From: Paenibacillus_S sp043945595
GTDB lineage: Bacteria > Bacillota > Bacilli > Paenibacillales > NBRC-103111
NCBI RefSeq assembly: GCF_043945595.1
Contig: NZ_JBIFNP010000001.1
Coordinates: forward strand, 558,001 to 622,000
Reading direction: 5' to 3'
Length of the DNA stretch: 64,000 nt
In this document: positions 30,127 through 39,250 of the stretch, in pieces
How the letters are laid out: every line of letters starts with the position of its first letter
How positions within the stretch are numbered: the stretch's first letter is position 1
Translations under genes and position numbers: made by a program
The notes under the pieces: generated by a model
The model's database searches: none
Seen by the model: only the letters and a program-made list of their open reading frames with translations
Told to the model about the DNA's origin: nothing

Positions 30127-31245
30127 ATGCTTATGGCGTTTACACCGATTTTGCTTTTGTTTGTTCTGATCAATTTATACATCGGCGGTCACGGAGCTTA
30201 TCTGCTGTCGCATTACGCGGTTCCGATTTCGCCGGTCGTCTATTGGATTCTGTTCGCGATTCTCGTGTTTTCTTATCTGATCGGCCGTTCCCGCTGGCTG
30301 AGAGGGCCTGTGGGCAGGCTTCTCAAGGTTATCGGCTCTTATTATTTTGCGGTCATGGAGTTTCTTGTGCTCTTGCTGCCTTTGGCTGATTTGACCGCAT
30401 GGATCTGCTCCTTGGCAGGAGTGCCTACAAACGTATTCCTGCCTTGGATTGGCTGGAGTACGGCACTCGTCCTGCTCATCTTGCTGCTTCGCGGCTCATG
30501 GAACGCATGGATGCCGATCGTACGCACCTATGAACTGAATATAGAGAAAAAAGCCGGCGCGCTGAAGGAGCTGCGGGTCCTCGTCGCATCGGATATTCAC
30601 CTGGGCAATATTGTCGGCAAAAAGCATCTGAACAAGCTCGTCCGGCAGGTGAACGAGCTGAAGCCGGATCTCATTCTGCTGCCGGGCGATGTGCTGGACG
30701 ATTCGATCGAGCCATTTCTTCGCAACCGGATGGCGGAGGTGGTGCAGCATCTGAAGGCGCCTCTCGGCACATTTGCGGTGCTTGGCAATCATGAATATTA
30801 CGGAGGGCATATCGAGGAGTATGTGAAGCAGATGGCTGCGATCGGCATTCGGGTGCTGCGGGATGAGCTGGTGCTCGTAAACGACGCGTTCTATGTAGCG
30901 GGCCGCAAGGACAAGACCGCGGAGAGCGCCGGGGGCCGGCTGCCCTCTGCCGAGCTTCTGGCGGCTGCCGATCTGTCGCGCCCTGTGCTGATGCTGAACC
31001 ATCAGCCGTATCAATTCGATCAATCGGCGGCGGCGGGAGCCGATGTGCTGCTCTGCGGCCACACCCACCGGGGGCAGTTCGCTCCGAACCATCTCATTAC
31101 CCGCAGGCTGTTCGAGCTTGACTGGGGCTATATGAGAAAAGACCGGATGCACGTGGTCGTATCCTCCGGCTTCGGTACCTGGGGGCCGCCGATCCGCTTG
31201 GCCAGCCGCTCGGAGATCGTTCAATTGCGCGTTCGATTCACATAA
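30127..31245 (+). CDS. Membrane-anchored metallophosphoesterase
   Basis: 372 residues. Three or four N-terminal TM helices (to about residue 125) precede a calcineurin-like phosphoesterase domain with all metal-binding motifs: ASDIHLGN, PGDVLDD, GNHEYY, and the late LNHQP and CGHTHRGQF. The layout is that of YkuE/YpbG-type proteins, which cleave phosphoesters near the membrane. ATG 30127 with GGGGGA close upstream is preferred to ATG 30115. The gene separates the two groups of sugar-degrading genes but is not obviously related to them. Confidence 0.88.
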   Translation: MLMAFTPILLLFVLINLYIGGHGAYLLSHYAVPISPVVYWILFAILVFSYLIGRSRWLRGPVGRLLKVIGSYYFAVMEFLVLLLPLADLTAWICSLAGVPTNVFLPWIGWSTALVLLILLLRGSWNAWMPIVRTYELNIEKKAGALKELRVLVASDIHLGNIVGKKHLNKLVRQVNELKPDLILLPGDVLDDSIEPFLRNRMAEVVQHLKAPLGTFAVLGNHEYYGGHIEEYVKQMAAIGIRVLRDELVLVNDAFYVAGRKDKTAESAGGRLPSAELLAAADLSRPVLMLNHQPYQFDQSAAAGADVLLCGHTHRGQFAPNHLITRRLFELDWGYMRKDRMHVVVSSGFGTWGPPIRLASRSEIVQLRVRFT

Positions 31246-31251
31246 GTTTAT

Positions 31252-31297
31252 AAAAAAAGCAAGCGCCATGCCTCAACGGGAGGATGGCGCTTATTTG
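31252..31297. terminator. Bidirectional terminator, metallophosphoesterase / LacI regulator
   Basis: AAGCGCCAT / ATGGCGCTT around a 14-base loop, with an A-run on the left and a T-rich right side. It serves two convergent genes. Confidence 0.8.
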
Positions 31298-31344
31298 TTA
31301 TGGGGCCTGGGCCTAGCGGATGTCGGCCTTAAAACGAATAACGA

Positions 31345-32622
31345 CTAGCCGCTTTGCCTCACGATGAGTCTTGCGGATAAAATGATTTTCTCGCTCAACG
31401 CTCCGCCGCTGCCGAGCTTGCGCTCCATCGCCTGAACGGCCCGTCGCCCGAGGGACTCCTTGGCAAGCTCCACCGTCGTCAGCGGTGGGAAAGAGCCTGC
31501 GCTCCCGGCAATGTTGTCGATGCCGGCAACGCGGCATCGTTCGGGTACCGCGATCCCTTGGGCCGCAAGCGTGTCGATGAGCTGAAGCGCCATCTGATCG
31601 TTGGCGCACAGGAAGCCGTCAGGCAGCGCCTCGCCGCCTGCGATAAGCGTGTTTAGCCGCTTAGCCAGCTGATGCTTCCATCCGGGCGAGCCGTAGGGCA
31701 GCGTCCATTTTTTCAGCTGCAGCGGCGCTTCCCGGCGGGCGGCCTTCCATTCGTCGAAGGCAAGCCGGCAGCCCCACCAGCGTTCCTTGAAGCTGACGGC
31801 GAAGCTGTCTCTGCCCGCAAAAACGATCGAGGCGCAGCCCTGGGCGAGCAGGTGATTGCAGGCCATGCGGGCCGCCTCGAGGTTGGCGTTCAGGATGGCG
31901 TCGGCCTCGATTAACGGCTCCTCGTGATCGATCAGCACCATCGGCAGGCCCAGCTGGCGCAGCGCCAGCAGCTTGGAGGCGGACGTCTTGCCGACGACGA
32001 TCAGCCCGGCCAGCCCCGGTGTTGAGGCGGCCTCCGCTGCGGACAGCGGGGATGCGCCTTCCGGGGCGTGCTCCAGGAATGCGGGCGTCCAGCCGCTCTG
32101 CAGGCAGGCGGCGAGCAGACCGTCCAGCACGCGGCCCCAGAAGTCCGGCTCTTCCATGTAGCCGGGCTCCATGTAAAGGAGCAGCCTTGGCATGGCTGCT
32201 GCGGCTGTACCAGCTGCCCTGGCGGCTCCAGCGGCGGACGTCAAGCCTGCGGCGACAGAGCACAGCCCGCTGTTGTAAGACTCAGCGGTGGCGCGAGACG
32301 ATTCGCCTGCCGGGGGCAGCTGCGCTGCGGCGGATGCCGGCAGCCCGCCCGAAGGGGACGCAGCGGAAGCGGCGGTGTGCAGCATCGTTGCTGCGATACC
32401 GGCTGAAGGCGAGGGTGGCTTCACAGCAGTGCCGGCAGGCAACGGCACCTCTTGGCCCTGCGGGACGGACGGCAGCTTGTAGCCCAGCGTCCGCGCCAGC
32501 TCAATGATCTGCAGGCGGACCGAATGGCTGACGCCCGGTTTGCCGGACAGCGCCTGGGATACGGTATATTTGGAAACGCCCAACCGGTCGGCGATCTGCT
32601 GCATCGAGATTTTTTTGACCAT
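31345..32622 (-). CDS. LacI family transcriptional regulator with an Ala/Pro-rich linker
   Basis: 425 residues, longer than the usual ~340. The HTH reads KKISMQQIADRLGVSKYTVSQALSGKPGVS. Between residue ~55 and ~145 is a low-complexity Ala/Pro/Ser/Gly-rich segment instead of the short hinge. The periplasmic-binding-fold domain starts at PRLLLYMEPGYMEEPDFWGR and contains GLIVVGKT, CASIVFAGRD, PDGFLCANDQMALQLID and the end GRRAVQAMERK. ATG 32622 follows AAAGGAG. It is divergent from the GH42-like gene, which it probably represses until a sugar binds. Confidence 0.87.
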   Translation of the reverse strand: MVKKISMQQIADRLGVSKYTVSQALSGKPGVSHSVRLQIIELARTLGYKLPSVPQGQEVPLPAGTAVKPPSPSAGIAATMLHTAASAASPSGGLPASAAAQLPPAGESSRATAESYNSGLCSVAAGLTSAAGAARAAGTAAAAMPRLLLYMEPGYMEEPDFWGRVLDGLLAACLQSGWTPAFLEHAPEGASPLSAAEAASTPGLAGLIVVGKTSASKLLALRQLGLPMVLIDHEEPLIEADAILNANLEAARMACNHLLAQGCASIVFAGRDSFAVSFKERWWGCRLAFDEWKAARREAPLQLKKWTLPYGSPGWKHQLAKRLNTLIAGGEALPDGFLCANDQMALQLIDTLAAQGIAVPERCRVAGIDNIAGSAGSFPPLTTVELAKESLGRRAVQAMERKLGSGGALSEKIILSARLIVRQSG

Positions 32623-32664
32623 GCTCGGCTCCTTTCGATAGCGGATCAAGTGGCAAATTTTTCG

Positions 32665-32693
32665 TTGACATTCGTCTGCCGCAAGCGTACAGT
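32665..32693 (+). promoter_or_regulatory. Promoter candidate for the GH42-like gene
   Basis: TTGACA (32665-32670), a 17-base spacer, and TACAGT (32688-32693). It lies between the divergent LacI regulator and the hydrolase. Downstream, CCTAACAAACCTAACAA near 32719-32735 is a short direct repeat of unknown role. Confidence 0.6.
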
Positions 32694-32789
32694 CTTCGCG
32701 AATAAGCTAGGGATAGTACCTAACAAACCTAACAATATGCTGAGATTGTAGCAGTCATTGCGAACATTGACAAGGAGGCTTCCATCGCC

Positions 32790-35700
32790 ATGAACCCAAC
32801 GGTTGTATTCTATGATCCCTCGTTTCCTTATGCCGGCGAACGTCCGGATGCCGAGGCGCTTGCCCAGCTGCGCGAACGTTATATCGTCGCAGACGCCCTA
32901 AGCCTGGCAGAAGCGCTGCAGAGCGCGGACGCTTATGTGCATTTGCACGGGCCTTACTTTCCGAAGGCCGCCTGGCTGGCAATTCTGGCCCATGCCCGGG
33001 AGGGCAAAGGGCTGCTGTCGGTCGGCGGGGCGCCCTTTCGCATCCCGGTCGCCGAGAACCAAGGCCGCTGGGTGGCCGAGCCGGAACAGACCGGCTACCA
33101 TCAGCAGCTGCAGATTCATGAAGCGCTGCCGGTCGACCCGGCGCCGATTGCAAGCCTGGCAGCCAGCCGGGAGGTGCCGCAGTTCGAAGGCCGCGAACGG
33201 CTGTTCACGATTGAACCCACGTATGGTGTGGTGCTGCATGTGACCAAAGCGGACGATCAGCCCGGGCAGCTGGGCTCGAGCGGGCCGATGGATGCCCGTC
33301 TGTATCCGCTGCTCAAGGGCATCAGCGGCTGCGGCTTGGAACGGGAAGTCGCTGCTCCTGCGGTACTGCTTGAAAATACGAAGGGCGAGTTTGCCGGCGG
33401 CCGCTGGATTTTCATAAACCAGGTTATCCGTGAGCGGTTCTGGCAGCAGGGTGGCGCGGAAGCGATAGGAGAGTGGGCGGAGTTTACGTCCGCGGGCGTT
33501 ACCGAGTTTTGGCTGAAGCCGAACTATGCGTCCTATGAACCGGGAGACCGCGCCGTACTGACCCTTCAAGGTCAGCGTCTCGGGGCGAAACGCGGGGAGA
33601 CGCTGGATTGGACCTATACGGTACGGTTATATAAAGCGGTTCAGACCGAGGTGCAGCAGGCCGTCCCGGGCGATTTTCAACTGCCTGGACCGCTATGAGC
33701 AGCTTTGGAAAGAGGAGGGTGGGATAGCGGCAGGCCGGGAGCTGCAGTTTACCAAAATTCGCATTCCTCTCGAGCTGGAGGCTGGCTTTTACTACGTGGA
33801 GTGCGAGGTCACGGCAGCGTCGGGCGAACGCCGAACGCTTCAGCAGGGCTTCTGGGGCCTGGATGCCGAGCTGTTGAAAAAGGGTGAAATGCTTTCTTGC
33901 GACCGCGATTATTTCCGCAAAAACGGCAAGCCGTTTCCCGTTGTCGGCATGACCTACATGACGAGCGACGTGGCGCGCAAATTTCTGAACTTGCCGAATG
34001 CCGCGGTATGGGACCGGGATATGGCCCAGATGAAGCGGGCGGGCATTAATATGATCCGTACCGGCATCTGGACGGCATGGCGGCACCTCATGTTTGTGGA
34101 CGGCCATGCGGTGGAAGAGACGATGCGGGCCATCGACGCTTTCCTGCTGACGGCGAAGCGGTATGATCTGGAGGTCACGTTCAATTTCTTCGCGTTTACT
34201 CCGGAGGCGTGGGAGGGCGTCAATCCTTATCTCGATCCGCGCAGCGTAGAAGCTCAGAAGCGGTTTATAGCCTCGATCGTCTCCCGTCATGCCAAAACGG
34301 CGCATGTGCACTGGGATCTCATCAACGAGCCTTCGATGTTCGATCCGAAACGGATTTTCTCGGTTCCGCGTTCGGCGCAGGACCGTTTTGAGAAGGAGGC
34401 CTTTGCGGAATGGCTGAAGGAGCGCCACGGTTGCATAAGCAAACTTCAGGAGCGCTGGAACATGACGCCGGAGGAGCTGCCTTCATTCGAAGCGGCAAAG
34501 CTGCCGGAGCCGCAGGATGTCAACTTCAACACGAGTATCAATGTGCCGAAAAAAGCGGACCGCTGCTGGATTACACGCTGTTTACGATGGATATGCACAA
34601 CCGCTGGGCCGCTCAGCTTATTGAGACGATCCGCTCGATTCAGCCGAAGCAGCTGGTCACCGTAGGACAGGACGAGGGCCTGGGCGGGCAGCGCCCGTCG
34701 CCTTTTTTCTACGCGGAGGCGGTAGATTATACGACGGTGCATTCCTGGTGGAGGATGGACGATCTTGTCTGGGACGGCGTATTTACGAAGGATGCGTTCA
34801 AGCCGAATCTGATTCAGGAGACCGGCATTATGTATGTGGAAACGCCGGACGGCCGGGCCAAGCGGAGCGAAGCCGAGCTGCGCAATATTTTGGAGCGCAA
34901 ATATGCTTACGCCTTCTCGACGGGAGGGGCCGGCGCCGGTCCAGTGGATCTGGAACATTAATTTCTACATGAACAACGTCAATGAATCGAATATCGGGGC
35001 GCTGCGGGCCGACGGGACGGAGAAGCCGGAAGCGGCCGTTTCGTATGATTTCGGCGCTTTTATGGCCGAAATCGGCTACTTGTTCGAGGGGCGAGAGCTG
35101 GAGGACGTCGCTGTCGTTTTCCCTTACTCCAACGACTTCTCCACGCGCAAGCTTGCCTATGAAGGGACGACCCGAGCCGTCCGCACGCTGTCTTACGAGC
35201 TGAACGTGCATGCAAGGGGGCTCGGCGAGTACCACCTCGATTCGCTTGCAGCTTATCCGCCCAAGCTGATCCTCGTGCCGAGCCCGCATAACTTCAGCAG
35301 CGCAGCGCTGGAGCGCCTGACGGCTCACGTGAAACAGCATGGCGGCACGCTGCTGTTCACGGGCCCGGTCGGCCTGGACGCTTACTGGCGTCCGGCGGAG
35401 CGGCTGACCGCCGAGCTGGGCGCAGGCGCGGTCGTGAATTTGCTGCGCGAGGAAGCGCTGGAGCTGGACGGCTGCATGCTGCCGGTATCGTTCGGCGGCG
35501 CCCGCATTGCCGACAGCGCGAAGCAGCGGGTGCAGGGCCGGGATGCGGCGCAGGAGCCTGGCCTGGTGGAGGCGGAGCTGGGAGCGGGACGCCTCCTCTG
35601 GTCCCCGCTGCCGCTGGAGCTGAACCAGCGCACGGAGACGCTGCGGGCCGTTTACGCTCACGCGCTGAAGCGTGCGGGCGTGCAGCCGGAGCTGGAATGG

Positions 35701-35943
35701 CTTGCGGGCGGCGAGCTGCCGGGCATCTATGGCCGCAAGCTGACGTTCGGTCAAGGCGAGCTGTTCCTGTTCGTCTCGGAATACGGCCTGCCGGCGGAAA
35801 TTTCTGTCCGCAATCCGGCGACGGGGAAGGTCTACACCTTCACCGTCGAGAGCGAGCGGACGGTCATGTTCGCGGCCGATAAGGCCGGTAAGCTCCTTGC
35901 GGTCTATCGTCCGGGGGAGATTTCCGTTTCGGTCACGGAATAA
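32790..35943 (+). CDS. Large GH42-like glycoside hydrolase (three frameshifts)
   Basis: ~1050 residues after correction, cytoplasmic. The N-terminal third (YDPSFPYAGERPDAEALAQL, GLLSVGGAPFRIPV) resembles a class-I glutamine-amidotransferase-like domain. A clan GH-A TIM barrel follows: FPVVGMTYMTSDVARKFLN, MKRAGINMIRTGIWTAWR, and the acid/base motif HWDLINEPSMFDP. The C-terminal part (VVFPYSNDFSTRKLAYEG, LILVPSPHNFS) fits a GH42-type trimerisation domain. Frame breaks: extra T in 33674-33677, missing A in 34549-34554, extra base in 34930-34939. Ribosome binding site AAGGAGG. Beta-galactosidase activity is a family-level guess. The divergent LacI gene is its likely regulator. Confidence 0.75.
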
Positions 35944-36054
35944 ATTCATCCATCGGCGGCCCGCTCCGCCGGTGTCCCGAAGCCATGCGGATAATATTGG
36001 GCTTTACAAGCAGCTTGTCAGCGAGGTAAAATATAGTACAACTAAATATTTCAT

Positions 36055-36195
36055 TATGACGCTGAGTTTTCTTTTCTGAGAAAAACGGGGGAACCAAGTA
36101 CCATGGGGTGAATCGACGCGCAGCCTGCTGCACGTTGTAGGGCGATTTCTCACTGCCCGAATCCGACAGCTAACCTCGTAAGCGAAGTGGGAAGG
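36055..36195 (+). promoter_or_regulatory. c-di-AMP riboswitch (ydaO/yuaA class)
   Basis: The conserved segments of the ydaO motif are in order: GGGGGAACCA (36088-36097), TGGGGTGAATC (36103-36113), the AGGG...CCCGAATCCGACAGC block (36138-36171) and AACCTCGTAAGCG closing the fold. In Bacillus this aptamer binds cyclic di-AMP and turns genes off by favouring a terminator. A terminator stem follows at 36217. The downstream gene encodes only a 55-residue protein. Confidence 0.9.
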
Positions 36196-36202
36196 ATAGA
36201 TT

Positions 36203-36244
36203 TGCTTAGTAAACTAAGCACAAGGTCTAGCCTTGTGCTTTTTG
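36203..36244 (+). terminator. Riboswitch expression platform: terminator and competing hairpin
   Basis: The terminator AGCACAAGG-TCTAG-CCTTGTGCT (36217-36239) is followed by TTTTT. An upstream hairpin TGCTTAG-TAAA-CTAAGCA (36203-36220) shares AGCA with the terminator stem, so the two cannot both form fully. This is the expected logic of a transcriptional riboswitch. Confidence 0.82.
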
Positions 36245-36309
36245 TGTTCCCTCGAAGCAAAAAAATCTTTCCGTCTCGACTGTCGTTCAAATTGAGAGGA
36301 GGATTTCTA

Positions 36310-36477
36310 ATGGTATGCAAAGAAAAACTGCTGCATTTGTTGGATGGGTTAACAGAAGGAGACCAGAAGACAGCTTACGAATTTATTCAATTTTTGGCAC
36401 ACCGCAATGGTCACAAGGCGGAGGACAAGGAAGTCGTTAATTTATATGGCAAAAATTATTTCGTCGTCCCGGATTGA
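36310..36477 (+). CDS. 55-residue protein under c-di-AMP riboswitch control
   Basis: Starts at ATG 36310 with ribosome binding site GAGAGGAGGA. The sequence MVCKEKLLHLLDGLTEGDQK is amphipathic helical, followed by TAYEFIQFLAHRNG and an acidic tail ending YGKNYFVVPD. It has no TM segment or signal peptide. It may resemble DUF2281-like small proteins, but this is uncertain. It is the only gene between the riboswitch and the next terminator, so it is the probable regulated product. Known ydaO targets are cell-wall hydrolases and potassium or osmolyte transporters; the link here is unexplained. Confidence 0.65.
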   Translation: MVCKEKLLHLLDGLTEGDQKTAYEFIQFLAHRNGHKAEDKEVVNLYGKNYFVVPD

Positions 36478-36516
36478 TCGGCCGCTCCGTGCGTCCGAGT
36501 TCGTGCTTCATACAGA

Positions 36517-36552
36517 AGGTCCAATTTCCCTCAAGGAGATTGGGCCTTTTTT
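36517..36552 (+). terminator. Terminator after the 55-residue gene
   Basis: AGGTCCAAT pairs with ATTGGGCCT (one G-U) and runs into TTTTTTAA. A second weaker hairpin with arms CCCCGCAAAG / CTTTGTGGGG lies at about 36578-36628, just before the Fnr site. Confidence 0.8.
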
Positions 36553-36660
36553 AACCTACTTTATAAATTTTGGGGGTCCCCGCAAAGTACCTGAGTCCGC
36601 TTCGAAGCAAAGGCCTCACTTTGTGGGGTTGTTTTTGTGGGGTTATTTTCTACCTTCCCT

Positions 36661-36676
36661 TGTGAAATAGATCACA
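36661..36676 (+). promoter_or_regulatory. Fnr box upstream of the ba3 oxidase operon
   Basis: TGTGAAATAGATCACA is a perfect match to the Bacillus Fnr consensus TGTGA-N6-TCACA. A TATAAT -10 element lies at 36699-36704. With a start about 7 bases after it, the palindrome is centred near -41.5/-42.5, the class II activator position. The fnr gene itself is at 41752-42492. Confidence 0.85.
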
Positions 36677-36817
36677 GCGATCTGTGTTCGCCTTCTCTTA
36701 TAATGAACCCATAAAAGCTTGCCGAATCGATTGGAGGAGTTGCTATGAGTATCGGTTTGCACAACACGGATAAGGATCGTTCGCTGCCGTCCCGCTCTCA
36801 CGGACCAAACGGCAGGA

Positions 36818-36946
36818 ATGCCAAAGAAACAGGAGCAGAAGAAGGAGCCCGCGCTGAGGGGCACTTTCGCCAGCGTCATGCTGCTCGGCGCCTTTATTGT
36901 GGTTACCTGGGCTGCGGTGTTCGTGTTATTTCTGGTTCGACAATAA
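36818..36946 (+). CDS. ba3-type cytochrome c oxidase subunit 2A
   Basis: Tiny single-TM subunit, 42 residues: MPKKQEQKKEPALRGTF, then the membrane helix ASVMLLGAFIVVTWAAVFVL ending FLVRQ. It matches subunit IIa of ba3 oxidases (cbaD in Thermus), which always precedes subunit II. The best ribosome binding site (GGAGGAG) is further upstream at about 36731 and fits an ATG at 36745 in another frame (MSIGLHNTDKDRSLPSRSHG), so either the true start is there and a one-base error joins the frames, or 36818 is the start. It lies 25 bases before subunit II. Confidence 0.72.
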   Translation: MPKKQEQKKEPALRGTFASVMLLGAFIVVTWAAVFVLFLVRQ

Positions 36947-36971
36947 GAGATGGGGAAAGAAGGGGCAGTAG

Positions 36972-37442
36972 ATGCATATTCATCGACTGGAGAAAATTTG
37001 GCTGGGCTTCGGATTGGCCATGCTGTTCGTATTTTTGGGGATTCTGGGGGTTTCGGCATTCGCCATGGGCGTGCAGCCGCCCAGCGAGCATCATCATATG
37101 ATCGATCCGACGAAGGTTTCCGAAACCGCGCCTTTCGATCAGCCGGGAATCAAGCAGGTGGCGGATAAGGAATACGAAGCGGTTATGGTCGCTTTTGCTT
37201 TCGGCTATACGCCGGAGAAGCTGGAGGTGCCGGCAGGCTCCACCGTCCATTTTACCGTGACGAGCCAGGACGTTATTCACGGCTTTGAAATTCCGGGAAC
37301 GAACGTCAATATGATGATCATTCCGGGCGAAGTGAGCCAGGTTTCGCATCAGTTTACGAAGCCGGGCGAATATTTGATTTTGTGCAACGAGTACTGCGGC
37401 GGTGCGCACGAATATATGATGACGAAAATTATCGTGAAATAA
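36972..37442 (+). CDS. ba3-type cytochrome c oxidase subunit II
   Basis: 156 residues. One N-terminal TM anchor (IWLGFGLAMLFVFLGILGVS) and an extracytoplasmic cupredoxin domain with the complete CuA site: His in DVIHGFEIPG, then CNEYCGGAHEYM providing two Cys, the second His and Met. It accepts electrons from cytochrome c or a related donor and passes them to subunit I. Gene order 2A-II-I is that of ba3 oxidase operons. High-affinity oxidases of this class are used at low oxygen, consistent with the upstream Fnr site. Confidence 0.93.
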   Translation: MHIHRLEKIWLGFGLAMLFVFLGILGVSAFAMGVQPPSEHHHMIDPTKVSETAPFDQPGIKQVADKEYEAVMVAFAFGYTPEKLEVPAGSTVHFTVTSQDVIHGFEIPGTNVNMMIIPGEVSQVSHQFTKPGEYLILCNEYCGGAHEYMMTKIIVK

Positions 37443-37469
37443 TTTTCCGAAGAAAAGGAAGTAGTGACT

Positions 37470-39122
37470 ATGGATACGACTCAACCGAAAGCCTTTGATC
37501 GTAAAGACGGGGCGCTCGTGATGGCCCATATCTTGTTTGCTTTTTTTGCCCTGCTGCTGGGCGGGATTGCGGGCTTGCTGCAAAGCGTAGTCCGCGGCGG
37601 GAATGTTACCCTGCCCGGAGGGATCGGCTATTACCAGCTGCTCACCGCGCACGGGGTGCTGATGGCGTTAGTATTCACCACGTATTTTATTATCGGATTT
37701 CTGTATTCAGGAGCTTCCTTGACGCTCGGCGGCCATCTGCTGCCGCGGGTAAAACGGCTGGGCTGGGCGGGGTATGGCCTTATGACGGTTGGCGGGCTGC
37801 TGGCGCTCGCGATGATTCTGCTGAACAAGGCGAGCGTGCTGTATACCTTTTATGCGCCGCTGAAGGCTTCGCCTTATTTTTACATCGGTATGGCCCTCGT
37901 CGTGATCGGAAGCTGGCTGAGCGGCTTCGGTCTCTTCTACCAGTACCGCTATTGGAAAAAAACGAATCAAGGTAAGCTGTCGCCTTTATTCGGCTTCATG
38001 GCCGTGTGCACGATGCTGTTATGGCAGATTGCGACGATCGGCGTGGCGATTGAGGTCGTCGTGCAGCTTATTCCGTGGTCGTTCGGCTGGACGGAGCGGA
38101 TTAACATTATGCTGAGCCGTACGCTGTTCTGGTACTTCGGACATCCGCTCGTTTATTTCTGGCTGCTGCCTGCCTACATGTGCTGGTATGTCATTATTCC
38201 GAAATTGATCGGCGGCAAAATTTACAGCGACGCGCTGGCCCGCTTGTCCTTTATTCTGCTGCTGCTGTTCTCGGTGCCTGTCGGCTTCCACCATCAGCTG
38301 ATGGAGCCGGGAATCAGCCCATTATGGAAATATATTCAGGTCGCTTTAACCTTCATGGTTGTTGTGCCTTCGCTGATGACGGCGTTCTCGCTGTTTGCGA
38401 CGTTTGAAACGAACGGCCGCGCCAAAGGCGCAACGGGCCTGTTCGGCTGGCTGAAGGTGCTGCCTTGGAAGGATGTGCGTTTCTTTGCGCCTTTCGTCGG
38501 GATGCTGGCTTTTATTCCGGCGGGAGCGGGAGGAATTATCAATGCGAGTAACCAGATGAACGAGGTCGTTCATAACACGCTGTGGGTAACGGGCCACTTT
38601 CATTTGACGGTCGCCACGAGCGTGGCGCTGACTTTCTTCGGCATTACCTATTGGCTGATTCCGGTCATTACCGGACGGGTGCTGACCCCGCGGGTCAATA
38701 AGCTTGGTCTGCTGCAGACGATTATCTGGTGCATAGGCATGTTCTTTATGTCCGGTTCGATGCATGTGGTCGGACTGCTCGGATCGCCGAGACGGACGGC
38801 TTATACCACGTATGGAGACCATCCGGACGCTATTCTGTGGATGCCGTACCATGTCGCTATGGCGATAGGCGGAACGATCCTGTTCATCGGCCTGCTGCTG
38901 ATGATCTATAACGTTATCGCGCTTATGCGCTGCCCGAAAGGCGTGACGGAATATCCGATCGGCGAAGCCATGGAAGCGGAGGAATCGACGCCGCGCTATC
39001 TTGAACGGTGGGGTGTGTGGATCGGATTGACCGTCGTGCTCATCCTGTTCGCTTATACGATTCCGGTGATGGATATGTTCGGACCGATGCAGACCGGCTC
39101 GCCGGGCTATAAAACATGGTAA
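37470..39122 (+). CDS. ba3-type cytochrome c oxidase subunit I
   Basis: 550 residues, about 13 TM helices; haem-copper oxidase catalytic subunit reducing oxygen to water. The low-spin haem His lies in LTAHGVLMALVF. The CuB ligands are in FWYFGHPLVYFWLLP and VGFHHQLMEPG, and the high-spin and low-spin haem ligands in TLWVTGHFHLTVATSVAL. The Glu of the D-channel in A-type oxidases is absent, as in B-type enzymes. ATG 37470 after AAGGAAG is preferred to GTG 37464. The last gene of the oxidase operon. Confidence 0.93.
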   Translation: MDTTQPKAFDRKDGALVMAHILFAFFALLLGGIAGLLQSVVRGGNVTLPGGIGYYQLLTAHGVLMALVFTTYFIIGFLYSGASLTLGGHLLPRVKRLGWAGYGLMTVGGLLALAMILLNKASVLYTFYAPLKASPYFYIGMALVVIGSWLSGFGLFYQYRYWKKTNQGKLSPLFGFMAVCTMLLWQIATIGVAIEVVVQLIPWSFGWTERINIMLSRTLFWYFGHPLVYFWLLPAYMCWYVIIPKLIGGKIYSDALARLSFILLLLFSVPVGFHHQLMEPGISPLWKYIQVALTFMVVVPSLMTAFSLFATFETNGRAKGATGLFGWLKVLPWKDVRFFAPFVGMLAFIPAGAGGIINASNQMNEVVHNTLWVTGHFHLTVATSVALTFFGITYWLIPVITGRVLTPRVNKLGLLQTIIWCIGMFFMSGSMHVVGLLGSPRRTAYTTYGDHPDAILWMPYHVAMAIGGTILFIGLLLMIYNVIALMRCPKGVTEYPIGEAMEAEESTPRYLERWGVWIGLTVVLILFAYTIPVMDMFGPMQTGSPGYKTW

Positions 39123-39250
39123 GCTTACAGTCATTTATATAAACAGAGATCATAACGGGATGGCCGTTAACCCGCCAAGGGTTGGCGGCTTTGCCGTACA
39201 TGAGAGGGGGGGCCGCTGTCGTGCGGCAAACCTGAAGGAGACGATGAAAG

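Noticed and set aside
29909..30169. An 86-residue frame starting inside the GH43 terminator
   Set aside because: Its start lies in the terminator stem and its end overlaps the metallophosphoesterase start in another frame.
36745..37101. A 118-residue protein starting at ATG 36745
   Set aside because: It overlaps the cytochrome oxidase subunit 2A and II genes in another frame and its second half has no coding character; only its first ~23 codons might be real.
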